Assembly: GCA_023134755.1 (NCBI GenBank)
Contig: JAGLUM010000122.1
Span: 1 to 11,673, forward strand
Source of the DNA: Fidelibacterota bacterium
GTDB taxonomy: Bacteria > Fidelibacterota > Fidelibacteria > Fidelibacterales > Fidelibacteraceae
Direction: 5' to 3'
DNA: 11,673 nt
Made by a program: the position numbers and the translations under genes. The notes under the pieces were generated by a model that was given only the letters and a program-made list of their open reading frames with translations, had not been told where the DNA came from and did no database searches. This document shows, piece after piece, positions 6,264 to 11,673 of the stretch (the first letter of the stretch is position 1; the number at the start of each line of letters is the position of its first letter).

Positions 6264-7550
6264 ATGTATTTACATCACTTTCAGACTTATTTACAGCTAT
6301 TTGAACCACGAGAAGCTTATGTATCTGAGCTGCGTTTGCAGCATGCCTGGAAAGAAGAACTTTGGAAAAGGCAATATATCTCAGGAAACGGAAGAACAAT
6401 ACGCGTTATATGCCCCGGTAAACATAATTTCAGTGATGGCCCAGATTTTTTAGATGCACGTGTATTTATCGGTGATAAATTGTATTCCGGGGATATTGAA
6501 ATTCACCATTATGCCGCAGATTGGTATGCGCACGGTCATCATAAAGATGCATCATATAAACACTGCGTGCTGCATGTGGTATTTTATCCACCAGGCAACA
6601 GTCGACAGGCATGCCGTGAAAACGGGAAGGTTATCCCTGTTTGCTATATTCCAGTGACCGAAGTATTTGCTTTGCCTCGGAAAGAAAAATGCCTTGTATT
6701 TTATGCTGATCCTAAACAGTATTTCCCGCTTCTCATGGATTATGGATGGCACAGAGTAGAACAAAAAGTAAGCTATTTTTATCAACATCAATCCCGCCTT
6801 CCGCATGATATTATGTTGTACTGGGGTGTTTTCAAGGCCTGTGGTTACCAGTACAACAAAGAGAACATGATCCGCTTGTTTTTGGCATTTCCCTGGGAGG
6901 ATTACCATGCCCGGCGCATACCGGAAAAAACTATTGCCCAGCATTTGTTGCAATTGGCCGGGTTTACAAAAAATGGATCCGGATCGCAGAAGATTCGTTG
7001 GTTCTATTCCGGAACACGTCCCGCGCATTTTCCCGATCGCAGGGTTGCCTGGCTAGGGGGATTACTTGGCAAACATTACGGGAAGTCCATATCAAATATT
7101 CTGTACCGCTCTATTAGCGAAAACGCTTCCTGGCATTCCGTTTTTAACATGTTTTTTGATGTTCCTTCTATTCCCTACTGGCAACGCCATTATCAGCAGG
7201 GCAATAAAACCCCCAAAACACCAACTCTGACACCCGGTCTGGCAATTCAACAAGAGATCATATTAAATACGATCATCCCGTTGATGGAAGCAATACGCTT
7301 AAAGAGAAAAGACGAAAGCGGTATCAAAATAGCAATTCGAGAGTATATTTCTAATGCTTACATTCCACATCCCTATGGAATTGTGCAGAAATTTCACCAG
7401 CAGCACGGAATCAGTAAACACGATGCGCGGCAAAAAAATTGGTTGGCTTCCCAGGGTGTGCTTTATATCAAAGATAATTTTTGCACCCAAGAGCTGCAGA
7501 GCTGTTGTCCGATCTGCGCCATGGCTGATCGGGATAAAAAAACGCCGTAA
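6264..7550 (+). CDS. DUF2851 family protein (function unknown)
   Basis: This protein matches DUF2851, an uncharacterised family found mostly in Bacteroidota, Chlorobi and relatives. The start chosen is ATG 6264 (428 residues), with GGGGGA four bases upstream; a 27-codon extension to a GTG at 6183 would begin inside a palindrome and has no ribosome binding site. The conserved block spans residues 24-106: LQHAWKEEL, then GRTIRVICPGKHNFSDGPDF, LDARVFIG, SGDIEIHHYAADWYAHGHH, and YKHCVLHVVFY. The C-terminus has a cysteine cluster, Cys407 followed by Cys414, Cys415 and Cys418 (CTQELQSCCPIC), a pattern typical of the family's end that could bind metal. No signal peptide or membrane segment is seen, so it is probably cytoplasmic. 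It is the first gene of a plus-strand run into envelope genes, with 52 bases to the chosen start of the next gene. The family call is firm; its job is unknown. Confidence 0.85.
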   Translation: MYLHHFQTYLQLFEPREAYVSELRLQHAWKEELWKRQYISGNGRTIRVICPGKHNFSDGPDFLDARVFIGDKLYSGDIEIHHYAADWYAHGHHKDASYKHCVLHVVFYPPGNSRQACRENGKVIPVCYIPVTEVFALPRKEKCLVFYADPKQYFPLLMDYGWHRVEQKVSYFYQHQSRLPHDIMLYWGVFKACGYQYNKENMIRLFLAFPWEDYHARRIPEKTIAQHLLQLAGFTKNGSGSQKIRWFYSGTRPAHFPDRRVAWLGGLLGKHYGKSISNILYRSISENASWHSVFNMFFDVPSIPYWQRHYQQGNKTPKTPTLTPGLAIQQEIILNTIIPLMEAIRLKRKDESGIKIAIREYISNAYIPHPYGIVQKFHQQHGISKHDARQKNWLASQGVLYIKDNFCTQELQSCCPICAMADRDKKTP

Positions 7551-7602
7551 GGGCTTAGCTTAATTTTTCATGGTTTCATTTCTGAAATATTTGTACATTG
7601 CC

Positions 7603-8100
7603 ATGATGAAAAATCTATATTCGACATCCGCATGGCCGACTTTGCTTCAGCAAATTATTGCATGGCAAACCGCCGGGGATACCCTGGTATTTACCAACGG
7701 CTGTTTTGACGTGCTACACCCGGGGCATCGCGCGCTGTTAGATTTTGCCGGGAAGCAGGGAGATCGTGTAATTGTCGGACTTAATACCGATACAAGTGTT
7801 CGTGCCCTTAAAGGTAACGGGCGGCCCATAGAAAATGAAAAAGAACGCGCAAACGCCCTGATACAAACAGGAGTGGTAGACGCAGTAGTTATGTATGCCG
7901 AGGAAACACCGCAAGAAATTATCAATATTGTAAAACCGGATATACTGATCAAGGGTGACGATTACAACTTTGATACCATTGTGGGTGCACGGGAAGTCAG
8001 CGAACTCGGCGGACGCGTAATTGTATTTCCGCGAATAGCCGGATATTCTACAAGCAATGTTCTTAAAGATACACAAAAGAAAAACAAAGAAACAAATTAG
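7603..8100 (+). CDS. rfaE2: D-glycero-beta-D-manno-heptose 1-phosphate adenylyltransferase (RfaE2/HldE C-terminal type)
   Basis: This enzyme transfers AMP from ATP to heptose 1-phosphate, giving ADP-heptose for the LPS inner core. Seen from ATG 7603 (165 residues): LVFTNGCFDVLHPGH (28-42) with the HPGH nucleotide-binding motif, VGLNTDTSVRALKG (58-71), GRPI, the KGDDY block (117-121) and GYSTSNVL (147-154). All are typical of the nucleotidyltransferase fold of RfaE2. It stands alone, without the RfaE1 kinase domain found fused in E. coli HldE, so a separate kinase gene must lie elsewhere. The start is uncertain: ATGs at 7570, 7603 and 7606 all lack a clear Shine-Dalgarno; 7603 or 7606 gives the usual family length, while the 7570 start adds 11 unmatched residues. 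KGDDY replaces the common KGGDY. A related activity (glycerol-3-phosphate cytidylyltransferase type) is less likely given the lysine-rich KGNGRPI and NTDTSVR motifs. Confidence 0.9.
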   Translation: MMKNLYSTSAWPTLLQQIIAWQTAGDTLVFTNGCFDVLHPGHRALLDFAGKQGDRVIVGLNTDTSVRALKGNGRPIENEKERANALIQTGVVDAVVMYAEETPQEIINIVKPDILIKGDDYNFDTIVGAREVSELGGRVIVFPRIAGYSTSNVLKDTQKKNKETN

Positions 8101-8119
8101 CCGGAAAGGTGTTCTGTTT

Positions 8120-8956
8120 ATGATGAGAAAACAATGTATACCATATATTATGTTCTTTTTTGCTCTCGGCATATTGGGAAATACGCCGTTGCGGGCAGAT
8201 AATATTTTAAAAATACTGGAAGGCTATGGACGAGATTCAATTGCCACTTTTTCCACGCAGGGGGCGCAAACAGATGCGGCACACGCATTTAATATTATTC
8301 TCCAGCCGGATGGTAAACTGGCAGTATCTAAAGCGGAACAATATTTGAACAGCTCGCAGTCTCCAGTCATGAAATCCTATCTTTGCGTAATGCTGGCTGA
8401 TTATGCATTTGTAAACAACACTTACGATGTCGGACTGCGGTATATGAAACGTGCAGTGGATGAACATGATCCAATTCGCAACGACAGTTATTATCGTTTG
8501 GTACTTTCCCGCGCACAGAAAGTAATTAATGAATCTCCCGGGAAAACGGCTGAACACAAAAAAAGCGTATTAACACCCTATGAACTATTGGCAATAAAAG
8601 AAGAACCTGCAGTTATAATAAAAGCTATAGAAAAAGCCCCCGAAACTGTACCGAAAACACAACCCGAAAATATCATTCCTGAACCCGCGCCCCAACCCAT
8701 CCCGGAAAAGAGAATCAATTTTCTTATACAGGTTGGCGCATTTTCTTCCCAGGATAACGCAATTCGAAGAAAAGACTATTTTGAGAAACAGGAATTTCCG
8801 GTCAGAATTGATACCCGGGAAGGTTCCTCCGGGACCTTATACCTTGTACGTATTGGGGCCTATGAGACGTACGATGAGGCGAAACACGCGCTATCAGAAT
8901 TCAAAGACAGTTATCCGGCGGAAGATGGTATTGTGATAAAGGTTCCCAAAAAATGA
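8120..8956 (+). CDS. Secreted SPOR-domain protein with proline-rich linker
   Basis: A 278-residue exported protein. From ATG 8120, preceded by AAGGTG at 8 bases, it opens with a signal peptide: basic MMRKQ, a hydrophobic stretch (about 7-20) and a likely cleavage around LRADN (24-28). An upstream extension of 21 basic residues to 8057 overlaps rfaE2 and would bury the signal, so it is rejected. Residues about 30-140 are helical and resemble a short TPR-like region (for example KAEQYLNSSQSPVMKSYLCV and LRYMKRAVDE). A proline-rich linker (174-196) leads to a C-terminal SPOR domain (199-276: FLIQVGAFSSQDNA, then YLVRIGAYETYDEAKHAL). SPOR domains bind peptidoglycan strands stripped of stem peptides, often at division sites, so the protein is probably periplasmic or outer-membrane facing. 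It lies 19 bases after rfaE2, and its stop overlaps the next gene's ATG by 4 bases, suggesting coupled translation with the PorZ-like protein. Its specific role is not known. Confidence 0.85.
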   Translation: MMRKQCIPYIMFFFALGILGNTPLRADNILKILEGYGRDSIATFSTQGAQTDAAHAFNIILQPDGKLAVSKAEQYLNSSQSPVMKSYLCVMLADYAFVNNTYDVGLRYMKRAVDEHDPIRNDSYYRLVLSRAQKVINESPGKTAEHKKSVLTPYELLAIKEEPAVIIKAIEKAPETVPKTQPENIIPEPAPQPIPEKRINFLIQVGAFSSQDNAIRRKDYFEKQEFPVRIDTREGSSGTLYLVRIGAYETYDEAKHALSEFKDSYPAEDGIVIKVPKK

Positions 8957-11304
8957 AACGCTTTCTTTCCGCTTTATCTCTAATATTTCTAAGCTGCAGT
9001 TTTCTTTTCGCAATTGTTGGTGACTGGATATCCTATGGATCTCAGTTGACATTAAAGGACCTTCATCTTTCGGGAAATACAATCAATGCAGCAAGTCACG
9101 GAGGGCTCGTACAGTTTGGCGTTGACAACGAACAATTTTCAGCTGTAAGCAATACGGATTATCTTGAACATATTGACCTGTTGCGTTATTATGTAAATAC
9201 AGATCAATCAGAATGGTTTTCCTATAGCAGCGGTGCTAGCGGAATCAGCTATCGCGGCGCAGACGGATACAGCGATTATTTTGATTTTGGATTTATCTCT
9301 GTTACGGCTTTTGCGGGTAACAACGAGCACGTGCTTGCTGTCTATATGAACGATTTCACACCGGAAATCGCCCATTTTGTAAAAAATAATAATCGCTATA
9401 TCTTTCAGGATGTCTACAACCAATTTCCCGGAGATCCCGAAAGTATTTTTGATATTGCCATTGTTCAGGACAGTATTTTTATTGGCACCAACAACGGTCT
9501 GTATAAGGCTTATCTGTATAATTCCAATCTAAAACCCCAAAGCGCCTGGGTGACCGTTCCGCTTGATAGTAGCGGTGCGGTAATTCGGCTGATCGCTTTT
9601 CAAGGCGACCTTTATTTTGTAAGCGAAGGGTTGGGTGTCTATCGCTATCACCAAGGAAATACGGAAAAACTTCTGGACAATTCCGGTACCCCGCTCACAT
9701 TCTATCAGGATAATAACAACCTATATTATGCAACATTCTATGCAATATATAATGTACAAACAGGTGAAGAAAAATACAGCTCAACGAAAAAACTGAACGG
9801 ATTTTGTTTGCGTAATGATACTTTATGGCTTGCACCCGAGGAGCAAGGACTACAACGCATAACCCTTGCTGACGGAATGCAGACGTCGTTTATTCCAAAC
9901 ACCATGCTATATCTCAAAGCACATTCATTAGCCCTTACCGCGGACCGGAAAGTCGCCGTTTGTGGATTAAGCGGCATTTCCCTGCTGGATGGAAATAGCT
10001 GGCACAATCTTGTATTTTCCCCCACGAATGAAGCCATTCATGATTTGCATTTTGAAGACCGTTTTTCTGCGGACACCTTGAATATTGCATATCAAATTGG
10101 AGGCCAAACCGCGGTATACGATGCGCTGATATCCTCAGCAGGAGAATTATTCTGCAGTTTGACCGATGTGACGGCACGCCCCGTAAGTGGCCAGTCACCT
10201 GAAGCCAGAGGTCCGGGCGCATTACAAAGAATTAATTTAGATGATCTTTATGAATATACCGTGTATGATACAAGTGACGGTGTTATCTATGGCACCCAGG
10301 AACTAGGCGGAAGTTCTTATTACCTAAAAATGCGGGGGTTACAGGAAGACGAATATGGCAATATATGGGCACTGAATGTACATACCCTTGATGCACATAC
10401 GCTCCTTAAATTTCTACCAAATGGTAGCATACAAAAATTTTCTGTTGATGAATCTGGAAATACATTACAAATTCTGGCGCGAGAAATGGTATTTGACCGC
10501 CACGGAAAACTATGGATCGCTAATCAGCGCAGACAGTCGGATATTCCCCGTACTGCCGGCGGGATTACGGTATATGATCAAAACGCGGGAACCTGGGCAC
10601 TGATTACCACTTCGGATGGTCTGATTAGCAATGATGTGTACTCCATTGATATAGATCCGCTCACGGGAAATATCTGGGCCGCCACCGCATCTGGTGTTCA
10701 AATGATCTACACACCCTCTTCTTTGTCGGAAAACACAACATTTAATCTGAATCCGCCGCTAGATGGTCTCAGCGGAATGATCCCAAAAAAAATCCGCATT
10801 GACCCGAAAGGCAATAAATGGATCCTTACCGAAAGCCAGGGGGTACAGATATATTTAACTAACAATCGCTGGTTTAATGATGGAAGTGGACTTAACCGGA
10901 CAAACTCCAAACTGTTGGATAATGTGGTATATGATCTGGAATTTGACACACAGAGTGGATACGCTTACCTGCTGACAGCATCTGGATTGAACCGCTATGA
11001 AATTGCGTGGACGGAAGAACGCAATACAATGGATGAGGTAATAATTTTTCCGCAGCCGTTTCGGCCGGGAAATGACCCCTATCTCGCTATAGACGGATTA
11101 GCGGAACAGACCAGTGTAAAGATCAGCACCATTGACGGTCGCGTAGTAAAACAGTTTGCCGCAACCGCATCGGAAAACAAAGGAAAACAGATCGTCTGGG
11201 ACGGACGCCTTAATAATGGCGAGTTTATTCCCCGCGGCGTGTATCTGGTTTTTATCTCTAATGTTGATGGACTTAAAACCACCGCGAAATTTGCGGTAGA
11301 ATAA
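8953..11304 (+). CDS. PorZ-like secreted beta-propeller protein with T9SS/FlgD-Ig-type C-terminal domain
   Basis: A 783-residue exported protein. It has a clear signal peptide (MKRFLSALSLIFLSCSFLFA, 1-20). Next comes a first propeller-like region (about 23-390) beginning DWISYGS and rich in GLVQF, IFIGTNNGLY and LYFVSEGLGVYRY blade motifs. A second region (about 425-685) has two-component-regulator-propeller repeats: EYGNIWALN (467-475), DRHGKLWIAN (515-524), TGNIWAATASGVQMI (571-585) and PKGNKWILTESQGVQIY (618-634). A C-terminal Ig-like domain (about 696-783) contains IFPQPFRPG, VKISTIDGRVVKQF and WDGRLNNGEFIPRGVYLV. This is the pattern of T9SS sorting or FlgD-Ig domains. Size and order match PorZ of Porphyromonas (about 776 residues), part of the cell-surface attachment complex that links cargo to A-LPS. 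The first region could instead be a generic propeller, so 'PorZ-like' is inference. ATGA overlaps the SPOR gene, and rfaE2 (LPS) lies just upstream. No clear terminator follows. Confidence 0.8.
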   Translation: MKRFLSALSLIFLSCSFLFAIVGDWISYGSQLTLKDLHLSGNTINAASHGGLVQFGVDNEQFSAVSNTDYLEHIDLLRYYVNTDQSEWFSYSSGASGISYRGADGYSDYFDFGFISVTAFAGNNEHVLAVYMNDFTPEIAHFVKNNNRYIFQDVYNQFPGDPESIFDIAIVQDSIFIGTNNGLYKAYLYNSNLKPQSAWVTVPLDSSGAVIRLIAFQGDLYFVSEGLGVYRYHQGNTEKLLDNSGTPLTFYQDNNNLYYATFYAIYNVQTGEEKYSSTKKLNGFCLRNDTLWLAPEEQGLQRITLADGMQTSFIPNTMLYLKAHSLALTADRKVAVCGLSGISLLDGNSWHNLVFSPTNEAIHDLHFEDRFSADTLNIAYQIGGQTAVYDALISSAGELFCSLTDVTARPVSGQSPEARGPGALQRINLDDLYEYTVYDTSDGVIYGTQELGGSSYYLKMRGLQEDEYGNIWALNVHTLDAHTLLKFLPNGSIQKFSVDESGNTLQILAREMVFDRHGKLWIANQRRQSDIPRTAGGITVYDQNAGTWALITTSDGLISNDVYSIDIDPLTGNIWAATASGVQMIYTPSSLSENTTFNLNPPLDGLSGMIPKKIRIDPKGNKWILTESQGVQIYLTNNRWFNDGSGLNRTNSKLLDNVVYDLEFDTQSGYAYLLTASGLNRYEIAWTEERNTMDEVIIFPQPFRPGNDPYLAIDGLAEQTSVKISTIDGRVVKQFAATASENKGKQIVWDGRLNNGEFIPRGVYLVFISNVDGLKTTAKFAVE

Positions 11305-11421
11305 TAAAACTTTAAGTATTTAAAAAAGGGCAAGCAAAAGACTCCGATAAAGTTCGAGAATTCACAGCCCCAAAATCATCTTTCAATTCCATTTTTCTTT
11401 CCCTAAATTTATTTACTGTAC

Positions 11422-11430
11422 TGTTATACT
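11422..11430 (+). promoter_or_regulatory. Possible extended -10 promoter of alaS
   Basis: TGTTATACT is an extended -10 element (TG-N-TATACT) with no convincing -35. A start near 11437 would leave a leader of about 13 bases that just includes the AAAGGTG ribosome binding site (11439-11445). The rest of the 145-base gap (11305-11449) shows nothing I can name; no T-box was found. Confidence 0.35.
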
Positions 11431-11449
11431 ATGTTTATAAAGGTGAACC

Positions 11450-11673
11450 ATGGATTCAACAACAATACGACAACAATTTATTGATTATTTTGAAAAGACC
11501 CTCGCGCACACAGCGATACCAAGTGCGCCGGTGATTCCGCAAAACGACCCGACTCTCTTGTTTACCAACGCGGGAATGAACCAATTTAAACCGTATTTTT
11601 TGGGAGAATTGCAACCGCCATTTGATCGTGTTGTAAATTCCCAAAAATGTATCCGTGTCAGCGGAAAACACAA
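11450..11673 (+). CDS. alaS: Alanyl-tRNA synthetase AlaS (partial, N-terminal 74 codons)
   Basis: AlaS charges tRNA-Ala with alanine in the cytoplasm and normally also edits mischarged Ser and Gly. Translating from ATG 11450, preceded by AAGGTG at 4-5 bases, gives the family N-terminus: a short helix ([14 protein letters not shown], 7-20), [20 protein letters not shown] (24-43), [10 protein letters not shown] (44-53) and [11 protein letters not shown] (64-74), which belong to the class II catalytic core. The full protein is usually about 850-900 residues, so more than 90 percent lies beyond the window. The gene appears to have its own promoter, separate from the envelope gene run upstream. 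Confidence 0.95.
   Translation, partial: MDSTTIRQQFIDYFEKTLAHTAIPSAPVIPQNDPTLLFTNAGMNQFKPYFLGELQPPFDRVVNSQKCIRVSGKH

Noticed and set aside
8057-8119. Earlier start for the SPOR protein at 8057
   Set aside because: It lies inside the rfaE2 coding region and would put a basic stretch of 21 residues before a normal signal peptide.
11305-11449. Possible T-box or terminator before alaS
   Set aside because: No T-box consensus is present, and the GGGC/GCCC pairing around 11327-11370 has a long loop with no T run after it.

Overview
The window looks like chromosomal DNA from an anaerobic, Gram-negative bacterium, probably in the wider FCB group (Bacteroidota relatives such as Marinimicrobia, Calditrichota, Cloacimonadota or KSB1-like lineages). 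Four points support this. The Hcp protein has the cysteine spacing of strict anaerobes. A heptose-1-phosphate adenylyltransferase implies LPS. A DUF2851 protein belongs to a family I know mainly from Bacteroidota-like genomes. A large secreted beta-propeller protein ends in a type IX secretion (T9SS)/FlgD-Ig-like C-terminal domain. Clear GGAG-type Shine-Dalgarno sites before most genes argue against core Bacteroidota, which usually lack them. The exact taxon is inference.

Left part, minus strand (1-2448): an overlapping operon nrnA (DHH nanoRNase/PAP phosphatase) - ispH (last step of the MEP isoprenoid pathway) - pdxS (PLP synthase, cut by the window edge). A tight predicted promoter lies just upstream of nrnA.

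Middle (2563-6091): hcp (hybrid cluster protein, nitrosative stress) is on the minus strand and ends in a strong rho-independent terminator. It is divergent from a Crp/Fnr-family regulator gene, most likely an HcpR-type NO-responsive regulator. The 149-bp gap between them holds a perfect 16-bp palindrome with an imperfect copy 15 bp away, the probable operator. The regulator converges on an MscS-type mechanosensitive channel gene on the minus strand, and two hairpins separate them.

Right part, plus strand (6264-11304): a run of four genes: a DUF2851 protein, the heptose adenylyltransferase (rfaE2/hldE C-terminal type), a secreted SPOR-domain protein, and a 783-residue PorZ-like double-propeller protein whose start codon overlaps the SPOR gene's stop. 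This looks like an outer-envelope/LPS/secretion module. A second palindrome (GTGAT-N4-ATCAC) with the same 5-4-5 geometry as the hcp site lies between mscS and DUF2851. The 5' end of alaS (alanyl-tRNA synthetase) closes the window.

Most of the window is housekeeping and stress genes that can be named with confidence. The less explained parts are the SPOR/PorZ-like pair, the DUF2851 protein, and the two related palindromes on either side of the regulator. No mobile element, CRISPR array, tRNA or rRNA was seen, and no stretch over 300 bases lacks a gene.
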